Assembly (NCBI RefSeq): GCF_023821985.2
Contig: NZ_CP098805.1
Span: 4,278,001-4,342,000 of the forward strand
DNA length: 64,000 nucleotides
Reading direction: 5' to 3'
DNA from: Dyadobacter chenhuakuii
GTDB lineage: Bacteria; Bacteroidota; Bacteroidia; Cytophagales; Spirosomataceae
Shown: positions 8,712 through 16,649 of the stretch, one piece after another
How positions within the stretch are numbered: position 1 is the stretch's first letter
Layout: each line of letters opens with the position of its first letter
Notes under the pieces: model-generated
The model's input: the letters and a program-made list of their open reading frames with translations, nothing else
Told to the model about the DNA's origin: nothing
The model's database searches: none
Translations under genes and position numbers: made by a program

Positions 8712-9236
8712 ATGAGTGAAAAAGTAGAGTCAACAGGAATGGATTTGTTGAAAGAAATAGCAAATGTTTCAGGAAAAGGCGGATTGTTCCGTATTCTTAA
8801 GCCTAGCCGTGCAGGTGTGATCGTGGAAAGCCTGGATGAAAAGCGTGAAAAAACGCTGATCGGGCCAACTGCACGTGTTTCTGTTTTGAAAGACGTTTCT
8901 ATTTTTACGGACGGTGAAGAAGAATCAGCTCCATTGGCAGACGTTTTTTTGAAAATCCGTGAAGAGCATGGCGAAGAAGTGACATTGCAGCCTAAAACTG
9001 CATCTGACAAAGAATTGATCGAGTTTTTGAACAAAATCCTTCCTGATTTCGACCGGTCAAAAGTTTATGTTTCAGACATTAAGAAAATCATTTCCTGGTA
9101 TAATTTATTGTCAAAATATACGCCTGAACTGTTCGTTGCTTCCACTGAGGAACCTGGCGAAGAAGCGCAGGTAGAAGAAACTTCGGAAGTGGTTGCGGAA
9201 GACGCTCCTGAGCAGGAAAAGAAAAGCAAAAAATAA
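8712..9236 (+). CDS. DUF5606 domain protein, conserved in Bacteroidota
   Basis: The 174-residue protein begins with a conserved region (DLLKEIANVSGKGGLFRILKP, then VIVESLDEKR, about residues 10-65) that I recognise as DUF5606, a family of unknown function found in Bacteroidota. It is followed by an alpha-helical segment (about 75-140) and an acidic Glu-rich tail that ends in KKSKK. There is no signal peptide or membrane segment, so it is cytosolic. The N-terminal fold with paired glycines looks like a small beta domain. It follows engB on the same strand and ends at a clear terminator. Function unknown. Confidence 0.8.
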   Translation: MSEKVESTGMDLLKEIANVSGKGGLFRILKPSRAGVIVESLDEKREKTLIGPTARVSVLKDVSIFTDGEEESAPLADVFLKIREEHGEEVTLQPKTASDKELIEFLNKILPDFDRSKVYVSDIKKIISWYNLLSKYTPELFVASTEEPGEEAQVEETSEVVAEDAPEQEKKSKK

Positions 9237-9260
9237 TTTCGTTGTATAAATCATTGTTTG

Positions 9261-9286
9261 AACCCTGTCGATCCGACGGGGTTTTT
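9261..9286 (+). terminator. Intrinsic terminator after DUF5606 gene
   Basis: The stem aaccctgtcg (9261-9270) pairs with cgacggggtt (9275-9282 and on), with one G-T wobble and a short loop, and runs into five T residues. It starts 24 bp after the stop codon. Confidence 0.75.
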
Positions 9287-9315
9287 ACTTTTTAACATTA
9301 CCGCCGGCCCACCTT

Positions 9316-9972
9316 ATGACATCGCTTTCCGCTTACATTGACCATACTTTGCTCACTGCCAATGCAAGTGAGACGGACATTCGGAAATTGTGTGAGGAGG
9401 CGTGGATACATCAGTTTAAGGCCGTTTGCGTGGCTCCCGCTTATGTGGCCTATACAACGGAAATGCTGGAATTTTGTCCTGTTAAAATAGAGATAGCCAC
9501 GGTGATCGGGTTTCCTTTCGGCTATTCAACAACGGCGACCAAAGTTTTTGAAGCAACCAATGCCTTGCAAAACGGCGCTACGGAGCTGGATGTGGTGATG
9601 AACATTTCACAGTTCAAATCCATGGCGTATCTCAGTGTGCGGGAGGAACTCACCCAGATTGCGGAAATTGCACACGCGCAAAATACTATCATTAAAGTAA
9701 TCATTGAAACGGCTTACCTGGATTCCTTTGATCTTTACACGGCTTGTGAAATATGTGCCGAAGCCAATGCTGATTTCGTAAAAACATCAAGCGGTTTTGC
9801 CGCGCAAGGTGCTGATGTGGAAGTGGTTAAAAAAATGCGTTCAATCCTTCCTGCACATGTCAAAATCAAGGCTTCCGGCGGGATAAAGACAAAAGGGCAG
9901 GCCATTGCCATGATTGAAGCCGGAGCCGAACGTATCGGAACCTCATCGGGTATTGCCATTGTAAGCGCATGA
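9316..9972 (+). CDS. deoC: Deoxyribose-phosphate aldolase
   Basis: DeoC cleaves 2-deoxyribose 5-phosphate to glyceraldehyde 3-phosphate and acetaldehyde in deoxynucleoside catabolism. The 218-residue protein has the conserved IDHTLL start, VIGFPFGY (about 63-70), the ELDVVMN motif (about 90-96), the Schiff-base lysine K156 in FVKTSSGF and the second active-site lysine K185 in IKASGG, and the phosphate-binding RIGTSSG near the C-terminus. Its stop overlaps the start of the next gene by 4 bp (ATGA), so translation of the two is probably coupled even though their functions look unrelated. Confidence 0.96.
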   Translation: MTSLSAYIDHTLLTANASETDIRKLCEEAWIHQFKAVCVAPAYVAYTTEMLEFCPVKIEIATVIGFPFGYSTTATKVFEATNALQNGATELDVVMNISQFKSMAYLSVREELTQIAEIAHAQNTIIKVIIETAYLDSFDLYTACEICAEANADFVKTSSGFAAQGADVEVVKKMRSILPAHVKIKASGGIKTKGQAIAMIEAGAERIGTSSGIAIVSA

Positions 9973-11093
9973 CGAGGCGACGCGTTTTGTTGTTAAGCAC
10001 CGTCCATCCGGCCACAGATCCCAGGATTGTATATAAGATCGCGCCTTCGCTTGCAAAAGAATACGAGGTGTTTTGCGCGCTGCCGCATGCCCTGCCAAAT
10101 GTTGCCGGTGACGCCATCACCATGCTGTGGCTTCCTGCATTTCAGCGTCTTTACATGCGGCTGCTTTTCTCGCACACATTACTTTTATGGAAATGCCTGC
10201 GTCTGCGGCCGCAGCTCGTGCATATTTTCGTTCCGGAACTGATCCCGGTTGCGGTGTTATTCAAATGGCTGGGGGCCAATGTTATTTATGAGGTGCAGGA
10301 AAATCTTTACAAAAAGTTTAGCATCAAAACCTTCAACAACAACTTCCTGTTCCAAAAGCTATTTCGAATTTTCGATCATTATGCCCGAAAGCATTTTGCC
10401 CTTGTCCTGACCGAAGACGCCTATTTGAACGAATATGACAAACTGACTTATCCAGCAGCCATAGTCCGGAATTACGCATTACTCTCATTTACAGATCAAT
10501 ACGCAACCGAAGCATTTGTTGAAAAGAAAGGTCCGGAGATCAGTTACATGGGTGTCATTTCGCTGGAACGATCTTTTGATATAATTGTAACAGCTTTGGC
10601 AGCATTGAAGAAAGTTTATCCTGACTTCAAAATGCATTTATTCGGCAGCATTCGGATTTCTCAAAACGAAATTGAAAAACTGCCAGGCTATCGGGAGATT
10701 GCAGACAATCTTATTTTTTACGGATATGCCGATCAGAAGACAATGTTTCCATATGCACGCCGGGCGGTGGCCGGAATTGCATTGTTAAAGCCTGTTGCAG
10801 ATTACCCGGATTCTTACACGACAAAGTTGTTTGAATATATGTCTTTAAAATTGCCGGTAATTACGTCCGATTTTCCCTTATACCGGGATGTCGTCGAACA
10901 ATCGGGATGCGGTTTTTGTATTTCACCATATAACGCCCGGCTGTTGTGTGAAAAGCTGCAGTGGTTAATTGAAAATCCGGATCAAGGCAGGCAAATGGGA
11001 AGTAACGGTCGGGAATCGGTGGAAAGAATGTATAACTGGGCATCGGAAGAAAGTACATTGCTGACATTTTACAGCGCTTTGCATAGAAACTAG
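9969..11093 (+). CDS. Glycosyltransferase family 4 protein
   Basis: This 374-residue protein is a GT-B-fold retaining glycosyltransferase. The N-terminal half has a Rossmann-like acceptor domain (RRVLLLSTVHPATDPRI). The C-terminal half has the nucleotide-sugar domain: the SYMGVISLERSFD segment near 190, LFGS near 220, FYGYAD near 247, and the donor-site TKLFEYMSLKLPVI (about 285-298), where the E-x7-E motif is reduced. There is no signal peptide. The donor and acceptor are unknown; a role in lipopolysaccharide or exopolysaccharide synthesis is likely by family. Translation starts inside the deoC stop region (4-bp overlap). No other glycan genes are adjacent. Confidence 0.85.
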   Translation: MTRRRVLLLSTVHPATDPRIVYKIAPSLAKEYEVFCALPHALPNVAGDAITMLWLPAFQRLYMRLLFSHTLLLWKCLRLRPQLVHIFVPELIPVAVLFKWLGANVIYEVQENLYKKFSIKTFNNNFLFQKLFRIFDHYARKHFALVLTEDAYLNEYDKLTYPAAIVRNYALLSFTDQYATEAFVEKKGPEISYMGVISLERSFDIIVTALAALKKVYPDFKMHLFGSIRISQNEIEKLPGYREIADNLIFYGYADQKTMFPYARRAVAGIALLKPVADYPDSYTTKLFEYMSLKLPVITSDFPLYRDVVEQSGCGFCISPYNARLLCEKLQWLIENPDQGRQMGSNGRESVERMYNWASEESTLLTFYSALHRN

Positions 11094-11237
11094 CATTTAT
11101 TCTTTGGCGTTTACCATTTAGTATAATTTTATAAACTTATTATTGAATTGTTCAAATATTAAGTACTACGATTTCTACGAAATATTTAACTTTCGGAATT
11201 AAAAAGAATCGTAGCTTGCGAAGTCAACTTCTCAATC

Positions 11238-12182
11238 ATGTATATTAATACAGTTAGTCATTATTTACCAAGCGAAGTTATTGGTAATGAATATTTTACA
11301 AATATTAACAATCTGTCCCACGAGTGGATTGTAGAACGCACAGGAATTTCTGAAAGACGTAAGTGTTCTCCGGAAGAAAATACTTCCACAATGGCTATGA
11401 AAGCGGTTGAGGCCTTACTTGAAAATATCCCTTACAGCAAAAACGAAATTGACCTGATTATAGGCGCTACTTATACGCCATATGACACCATCGTTACATT
11501 AGCGCACGCGGTTCAGCATCAGCTTCAAATCCCCGACATCCCGGTTGTCAGCATCTCTTCTGCATGTTCGTCGTTATTGAATGCGATCGAGATCGTAGAA
11601 GGTTATTTTGCATTAGGCAAAGCTTCCAAAGCAGTGGTGGTGGTTTCTGATCACAACACGGCGTACTATAATGAAATGGACACGGTTTCGGGGCATTTGT
11701 GGGGAGACGGCGCTTCGGCCCTGCTGATTTCAAAAGAACGCCAGACGGATTCCGACATGGAGATCAAGAAACTGATCACTGGTGGCGCTGCTACGAGCGG
11801 AAAAGCGATTGAAGCAGTTGTCTTGCGGCCTAATGATCGCGGTGTAATCATGCCTTACGGTCGGGACGTGTTCCAGAATGCCTGCCAGTATATGCCAAAG
11901 GTCAGCCAGCAGGTTTTACAGGCTTGCGGACTAACGATCGATGACCTGGATTACCTGATTCCGCATCAGGCAAACCACCGCATCAGCCTTAATGTGATCA
12001 ATACATTAGGCATTCCCGTGGAGAAGCTGATTTCCAACATTCAATATTTAGGAAACACAGGCTGCGCGGGTTGTGCGATAGCATTGTCGGAGAATAAGGA
12101 TAAATTCAAAAAAGGCGATAACATTGTGATTACCGTTTTCGGCGGTGGCTATTCTTACGGGGCCATGCTGATTACGGTCTGA
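11238..12182 (+). CDS. 3-oxoacyl-ACP synthase III (FabH-like)
   Basis: This 314-residue protein is a KAS III-type thiolase-fold condensing enzyme. The catalytic triad is visible: C110 in SISSACSS, H243 in PHQANH and N273 in YLGNTG. The N-terminal RTGISERR motif (about 34-41) and the C-terminal FGGGYSYGAML are also family hallmarks. The usual FabH GNTSAAS sequence is altered here to GNTGCAG, and it stands alone rather than with plsX/fabD. It may therefore be a paralogue for a specialised acyl product rather than the main initiator of fatty acid synthesis; that is inference. The 145-bp AT-rich upstream region suggests its own promoter. A bidirectional terminator follows. Confidence 0.85.
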   Translation: MYINTVSHYLPSEVIGNEYFTNINNLSHEWIVERTGISERRKCSPEENTSTMAMKAVEALLENIPYSKNEIDLIIGATYTPYDTIVTLAHAVQHQLQIPDIPVVSISSACSSLLNAIEIVEGYFALGKASKAVVVVSDHNTAYYNEMDTVSGHLWGDGASALLISKERQTDSDMEIKKLITGGAATSGKAIEAVVLRPNDRGVIMPYGRDVFQNACQYMPKVSQQVLQACGLTIDDLDYLIPHQANHRISLNVINTLGIPVEKLISNIQYLGNTGCAGCAIALSENKDKFKKGDNIVITVFGGGYSYGAMLITV

Positions 12183-12197
12183 TATTTATTTAAACAA

Positions 12198-12232
12198 AAA
12201 AATGCCCGCATCTCATCAATGCGGGCATTTTT
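12198..12232. terminator. Bidirectional terminator between FabH-like and M1 peptidase genes
   Basis: A 13-bp perfect inverted repeat (aaaaatgcccgca at 12198-12210, tgcgggcattttt at 12220-12232) with a 9-nt loop gives a GC-rich stem with T-tracts on both strands between convergent genes. Confidence 0.9.
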
Positions 12233-12249
12233 CGTGTTTATTCAAATCC

Positions 12250-14244
12250 TTAATTCACTTCCGGCTCCGAGAACATGGCTGGCTTCCAGACATTGTTTTC
12301 AGGATTAATGTCAGGAAGACTGTGCTCAGGGTCAATAGTAACTGACCGGATCGGCTGCTGTGTAGCCGCCTTAAACGTCCAGCTTCCTCCGCGCTGCCAG
12401 ATTTCAACCGGCAATTCGACGCGCGTTTTCTTACCGCTTATTTCTTCAATGTCGATTTTAGCCGGCATTGCCCATTGATCCAGGTTTTCAATGGTTATAA
12501 AAGAACCTTTTTGCGGATTTTGCTCAACATAAGTTACGCCTTTGACGCCTTGGTCGAGCTTATAATTTTCAAAGAACCATCCTTTCCAGAACCAGCCCAG
12601 ATCCTCACCGGCTGCATCTTCCATCGTACGGAAGAAATCGTAGGGAGTCGGATGCTTGAAAGCCCAGCGCTGCACATATACTTTGAATGCATAATCGAAA
12701 CGCTCTTTGCCCAAAACCTGCTCACGCAACATTTTCAGACCAAGCGCAGGTTTGTAATAAGCTTCCCAACCCAGGTTCACTGCCTGCACTACATCCGGGA
12801 TCGTCATGATCGGGTCCGCTTTCTGGCGGAAAATGATAGGCGCAAGACGCTGCATATCATTCATCTGCGCGCTTTTATACTCACCATTATTAAAATTATC
12901 TGCGGACAGGAAGTTGATAAATGTGTTAAATCCTTCGTCCATCCACGCATATTTACGCTCGTTGTTACCTACGATCATCGGGAACCAGTTATGACCAAAC
13001 TCGTGGTCCGTTACGCCCCAGAGATCATCTTTACGGCTTTTGCTGCTGCAAAAAACAATTCCCGGATACTCCATCCCGCCTACAATTCCAGCCACATTGG
13101 TTGCAACCGGGTAAGTGTACTCATGCACATAACCTGAGTAAAATTCAATGCAGCCTTTCACGTATTCCGTCGAGCGGCCCCAGCCGTCCAATCCGCCGTC
13201 TTCTGCCGGATAGACCGACTGTGCAAGGGCTGTTTTACCTTTTGGCAAGTTCATTTTTGCTGCATCCCAAACAAATGCTTTGGAAGTTGCCCAGGCAATA
13301 TCACGCGCCTGCAAGCAACGGAAACGCCAGGTAAGGGTTCCCGACTGTTTCGGCCTTGACGCAGGGTTGGTAACTTCTTCTGCGCTGCGGATCATAACAG
13401 TCTGATCGCTTTTTGCCGCATCAGCCAGTCTTTTCCGTTGTTCTGCTGTAAGCACATCATTCGGGTTCAGCAATTCGCCTGATCCAACCACAATGTGGTC
13501 CCAGGGCACAGTAACATTGTATTCAAAATCACCATATTCCAGGTAAAACTCGCCTGCGCCCAGGTAGGGAAGCAAATTCCAGCCTTCAATGTCGTCAAAC
13601 ACGGCAACGCGTGGATACCACTGCGCCATTTCATAAACAATCCCGTTTTTCGTTTCCAATGTTCCCATCCGGTCTGAGCCGTACTCAGGGATTTTGAAAG
13701 AATATGCGATCTTGATTTTGATCACATCACCATTCGGCTTTACAGGCGTTGCAAGCCTGATCTGCATGCGGGTATCGGTGATTTTATAAGTGGCTTCCAC
13801 AAAACCGCCTTTCCCCTGCTGAACAGTAACGGCTCTAATCGAATCTCCTCCGCTGAAACCGGTGTTACCAAACCTGCCGCCGGTTACGGGAGTTGTTTTT
13901 CCCCCGCGCGATTGATCATTGAATGCATTCTGGTCCAGTTGAAGCCAGATGAATTCAAGTGATTCCGGGCTATTGTTCTTATAAGTAAGCTCAACATCGC
14001 CGCTAACCATTCCCTTTGCCTCGTCAAGCGCAACATTGATCTTGTAATCGGCACGGTTTTGCCAGTATTTCGGACCGGGAGAGCCGCTGCCCGTCCGGTA
14101 TTCATTACCAGGCTGAAAATTAAATAAAGGGTGAAAAAGCACGTGTGAATCGTATTTCACTTTTTCCTGCTCTTGTGCGTGGGCGTTAAAAAATCCAAGA
14201 CCTGCCATCAAGAACAAGCTCAGACGAAATATGGATATTTTCAT
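12250..14244 (-). CDS. Secreted M1 family metallopeptidase
   Basis: This 664-residue protein has a signal peptide ([23 protein letters not shown], cleavage probably A23|Q24). A gluzincin zinc site lies at H414-E415-F-G-H418 with the third ligand E437 (19 residues after H418, in MDEGF), and a GGMEY exopeptidase-type substrate motif at residues 389-393 (GxMEN in classical aminopeptidases). The N-terminal part (about 60-320) is the beta-rich domain typical of M1 enzymes. Likely a periplasmic or outer-membrane aminopeptidase that digests imported or cell-envelope peptides. It is divergent from meaB, with paired ACCGGT dyads in the shared upstream region. Confidence 0.92.
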   Translation of the reverse strand: MKISIFRLSLFLMAGLGFFNAHAQEQEKVKYDSHVLFHPLFNFQPGNEYRTGSGSPGPKYWQNRADYKINVALDEAKGMVSGDVELTYKNNSPESLEFIWLQLDQNAFNDQSRGGKTTPVTGGRFGNTGFSGGDSIRAVTVQQGKGGFVEATYKITDTRMQIRLATPVKPNGDVIKIKIAYSFKIPEYGSDRMGTLETKNGIVYEMAQWYPRVAVFDDIEGWNLLPYLGAGEFYLEYGDFEYNVTVPWDHIVVGSGELLNPNDVLTAEQRKRLADAAKSDQTVMIRSAEEVTNPASRPKQSGTLTWRFRCLQARDIAWATSKAFVWDAAKMNLPKGKTALAQSVYPAEDGGLDGWGRSTEYVKGCIEFYSGYVHEYTYPVATNVAGIVGGMEYPGIVFCSSKSRKDDLWGVTDHEFGHNWFPMIVGNNERKYAWMDEGFNTFINFLSADNFNNGEYKSAQMNDMQRLAPIIFRQKADPIMTIPDVVQAVNLGWEAYYKPALGLKMLREQVLGKERFDYAFKVYVQRWAFKHPTPYDFFRTMEDAAGEDLGWFWKGWFFENYKLDQGVKGVTYVEQNPQKGSFITIENLDQWAMPAKIDIEEISGKKTRVELPVEIWQRGGSWTFKAATQQPIRSVTIDPEHSLPDINPENNVWKPAMFSEPEVN

Positions 14245-14332
14245 TCTATTGATAAAATTTGAAAAATATGTGTTTGTAAACGAGCAATATACGGCTTTTC
14301 GCCTTTTTTAATATAAAAAGTTTCATTTTTGC

Positions 14333-14365
14333 TAACCGGTAGTTACTTTGAAATATTACCGGTTA
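14333..14365. promoter_or_regulatory. Paired ACCGGT dyad in the M1 peptidase/meaB divergent region
   Basis: TAACCGGTA (14333-14341) and its exact reverse complement TACCGGTTA (14357-14365) flank a 15-bp spacer. Each arm contains the palindrome ACCGGT, and the centres are 24 bp apart. A TACTTTG sequence (14344-14350), close to a Bacteroidota -7 element, lies between the arms. This arrangement looks like two operator sites for a dimeric regulator, or alternatively a hairpin in the meaB leader. There is no T-tract, so it is not a normal terminator. Confidence 0.4.
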
Positions 14366-14381
14366 CATCGTAAAAAATGCC

Positions 14382-15374
14382 ATGCGCAAGCGTCTCTCCG
14401 TTGAAGACTACACAGCCGGAATCCTCGCCGGAGATCGGATCATGCTGAGCCAGGCCATTACGGTCACGGAAAGCAGGTTACCGGCAGACAAGGAACTTGC
14501 TGCTGCTATTCTGAAAGAGACGCTGCCCCATTCCGGCAATGCATTTCGGATCGGGATAACGGGCGTTCCGGGTGTTGGGAAAAGCACATTTATCGAATCT
14601 TTCGGCACCTATCTGACCTCCTTAGGAAAGCGGGTGGCCGTTTTGGCGGTTGATCCCAGCAGCCAGAAATCCCGGGGCAGCATCCTGGGCGACAAAACGC
14701 GCATGGAAAGGCTCTCTCATAATCCTTTGGCCTACATTCGCCCTTCGGCGACGGGTTTGTTTCTTGGGGGAATCGCCCGGAGCACGCGCGAGATTATGCT
14801 GCTTTGTGAAGCGGCGGGTCATGATATTATTCTGATCGAAACCGTGGGCGTTGGGCAATCTGAAACATTGGTCAAAGGCATAACGGACTTTTTCCTGCTC
14901 CTTATGCTGGCTGGTGCGGGTGATGAATTGCAGGGAATTAAAAAAGGGATCATGGAAATGGCAGATGCGATCGCCATCAACAAGGCGGATGGGGATAATG
15001 CGCAAGCGGCGGCTCTGGCGGTTTCGGCTTATCAGAATGCATTGCATTTGTTCCCAAAAGCGGATTCCGGTTTTCCCACAGAAGTGCTCACATGCTCTGC
15101 ATTACAGGAAAATGGAATGGAAGCGATCTGGAAACTGATCCGGGAATTTGAGAAAACGACGAGGGCCAATGGTTTTTTTGACCAAAACAGACAAAACCAA
15201 AATCTGAATTGGATGCACGACCTTATCAGGCAATCATTGGAAAATCAGTTTTTCAGTGATGCCGCTGTAAAAACAAAGCTGACATCATTGGAAGAGGCCG
15301 TTCGTGATGGAAGGGAACTGCCCGATTCAGCTGCGGAAGATCTGCTTAGAACATTCCGGAACGTTAAATCATAA
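14382..15374 (+). CDS. meaB: Methylmalonyl-CoA mutase-associated GTPase MeaB
   Basis: MeaB is a G3E-family P-loop GTPase that protects and reloads B12-dependent methylmalonyl-CoA mutase. The 330-residue protein has the Walker A motif GVPGVGKS (residues 61-68), the conserved VLAVDPSSQKSRGSILGDKTRM segment (about 86-107, switch I/metal site), ETVGVGQSE (about 150-158, G3) and NKADG (about 206-210, G4). Length and motif order fit the ArgK/MeaB family. The mutase genes are not in the window. Its promoter region is shared with the divergent M1 peptidase and carries paired dyads. Confidence 0.94.
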   Translation: MRKRLSVEDYTAGILAGDRIMLSQAITVTESRLPADKELAAAILKETLPHSGNAFRIGITGVPGVGKSTFIESFGTYLTSLGKRVAVLAVDPSSQKSRGSILGDKTRMERLSHNPLAYIRPSATGLFLGGIARSTREIMLLCEAAGHDIILIETVGVGQSETLVKGITDFFLLLMLAGAGDELQGIKKGIMEMADAIAINKADGDNAQAAALAVSAYQNALHLFPKADSGFPTEVLTCSALQENGMEAIWKLIREFEKTTRANGFFDQNRQNQNLNWMHDLIRQSLENQFFSDAAVKTKLTSLEEAVRDGRELPDSAAEDLLRTFRNVKS

Positions 15375-15401
15375 AAACTTTAAGCAAAAGCATTTTTAAA
15401 G

Positions 15402-15409
15402 TATGTTTG
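15402..15409 (+). promoter_or_regulatory. Bacteroidota-type -7 element for lipoprotein gene
   Basis: TATGTTTG is an exact match to TAnnTTTG and lies 50 bp upstream of the ATG at 15459, giving a leader of roughly 40 nt. No TTG is visible at the -33 position. Confidence 0.4.
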
Positions 15410-15458
15410 GACGTTAATCTTAGCGTTACTAAACTAAACCAACCATTACTGCCCGATT

Positions 15459-15941
15459 ATGAAGATCTACACCGCATTAAGCAAATTAACCCTCCTGACA
15501 TTCCTGCTAATGGCTTTCGTTGTGACTGCCTGCAAAGACGATGAAAAAGAGCCAGATCCTGTGGAAGATACAAATCCGATAGTGGGAAGATGGCAATTAA
15601 CAGCTGTAACACCTGAAACTCCCGGAACGACGATTCCAGCATTGGCATTTATTCAAACTGCTGCCCCTTGTTTCCTGGAATTGAAACTGACTTTTAATCC
15701 CAATAACACTGTCACCGCAGCAGATTGCCCTACGGCCGTTTCTGCAATTGATCCTTTTGTTCCCGTTGGAACTGATGCTAAATGGAAAGTAGCCGGTGAC
15801 AAACTAACATTAAGCAGAGGCACAACCAGCCAGGAATTTAAGATCACACAAACGGCTACGAACCTTACAGTTGTCGTTAACACGCAGACAGATGCAACCA
15901 AGCCGGCTGTTAATGCGCTGCTGATCTTCAAAAGACTTTAA
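15459..15941 (+). CDS. Lipocalin-like lipoprotein, probably surface-exposed
   Basis: The 160-residue protein has a lipoprotein signal peptide with lipobox VTAC (Cys at residue 25). The residues right after the cysteine are KDDEKE, which match the K-D-D-E-type lipoprotein export signal that sends Bacteroidota lipoproteins to the cell surface (known from Capnocytophaga and Bacteroides work). The mature part starts with IVGRWQLTAV, a lipocalin-like opening strand motif, followed by beta-strand-rich sequence and two cysteines that could pair. No enzyme motif is visible. Probably a small ligand-binding or structural surface lipoprotein. A strong bidirectional terminator follows. Confidence 0.75.
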   Translation: MKIYTALSKLTLLTFLLMAFVVTACKDDEKEPDPVEDTNPIVGRWQLTAVTPETPGTTIPALAFIQTAAPCFLELKLTFNPNNTVTAADCPTAVSAIDPFVPVGTDAKWKVAGDKLTLSRGTTSQEFKITQTATNLTVVVNTQTDATKPAVNALLIFKRL

Positions 15942-15960
15942 TATCATTCCAATTCTTACT

Positions 15961-15992
15961 ATTGCCCTGCCTTTAAAGGCAGGGCAATTTTT
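15961..15992. terminator. Bidirectional terminator after lipocalin-like lipoprotein
   Basis: A continuous 28-bp palindrome (attgccctgccttt/aaaggcagggcaat, 15961-15988) is followed on the plus strand by T residues, which run into the stop codon (TTA on the plus strand, 15993-15995) of the convergent gene. It serves both genes. Confidence 0.9.
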
Positions 15993-16424
15993 TTAGCTGG
16001 TGTGGTCGCATACTACAAGCCATTTGCCATTGATCTTTTTCCAGAGTAATGTGTAATGTCCTTCGATGTCGCCTTTTTCGGGCCGGGTCAGGTGAAACTT
16101 CCCAACCAGAAATGCCACGTCCTTGCCTGGAAATGTGAGGTTCAGGTAAGTAAATTTTAATGTTCCCATCGTCGCACGATCCGGGTAGCGCTTCAAATAA
16201 CCTTCGTGCGTGGCTTTGTAGCCATAAGTTATGCCGGCCTTTCCAACGAACATCAGCGAGTCCGATTCCCAGTAACCGTTCATAAACGAATCAATGTCGC
16301 CGCGGTTCCAGTCGGCCATCTGGCGGTTCATGGTTCCGTAAATGGTTTCCTTGTCTTTCGAAGTCTGTGCTTTTGCAAACATTGAAATCGTGATCAGGAT
16401 GAGGGTGAAGAGCCGGTTTCTCAT
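15993..16424 (-). CDS. Secreted SnoaL/DUF4440-like (NTF2-fold) protein
   Basis: The frame is open from 16511, but a normal signal peptide starts only at the ATG at 16424 (MRNRLFTLILITISMFAKA|Q), so I use that start; the product has 143 residues. The mature part is a single NTF2-like domain (YGTMNRQMADWNRGDIDSFM..., then GHYTLLWKKINGKWLVVCDHTS), typical of SnoaL/DUF4440 proteins where a beta-sheet cone binds a small ligand. No catalytic residue can be assigned with confidence. Periplasmic location is predicted. It is divergent from the 39-aa membrane peptide gene with 102 bp between. Confidence 0.75.
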   Translation of the reverse strand: MRNRLFTLILITISMFAKAQTSKDKETIYGTMNRQMADWNRGDIDSFMNGYWESDSLMFVGKAGITYGYKATHEGYLKRYPDRATMGTLKFTYLNLTFPGKDVAFLVGKFHLTRPEKGDIEGHYTLLWKKINGKWLVVCDHTS

Positions 16425-16526
16425 AATTTTTGCGGATTTTTGTAAATCGTTTCCTGATTTTAAATATACACGAAAGAAACAAGGGAAGCGTTTGCAAGAC
16501 AAAAAATCCAAATCAGAAATATCAGA

Positions 16527-16646
16527 ATGAGTAAGTTTGACGATATATTTAAAAAGCTTGACCGTCAGAAATATCCGTTTATCGATGGGCTTTATTACTT
16601 ATTCATTGTCGTTTTCCTGCTCATTTTGTTCCTATTCTTCGCCTGA
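16527..16646 (+). CDS. Small single-pass membrane peptide (39 aa) upstream of lipid kinase
   Basis: An ATG at 16527 opens a 39-codon frame that ends with TGA at 16644-16646. The first ~16 residues are charged (MSKFDDIFKKLDRQKY) and the rest is one hydrophobic helix (from about FIDGLYY to the C-terminal LFLFFA). The stop lies just 3 bp before the GTG start of the lipid kinase, which suggests translational coupling. Short length leaves it easy to miss in annotation. The charge pattern and exact placement make coding likely; function is unknown, but a membrane anchor or regulator for the adjacent lipid kinase is a reasonable guess. Confidence 0.6.
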   Translation: MSKFDDIFKKLDRQKYPFIDGLYYLFIVVFLLILFLFFA

Positions 16647-16649
16647 CCT

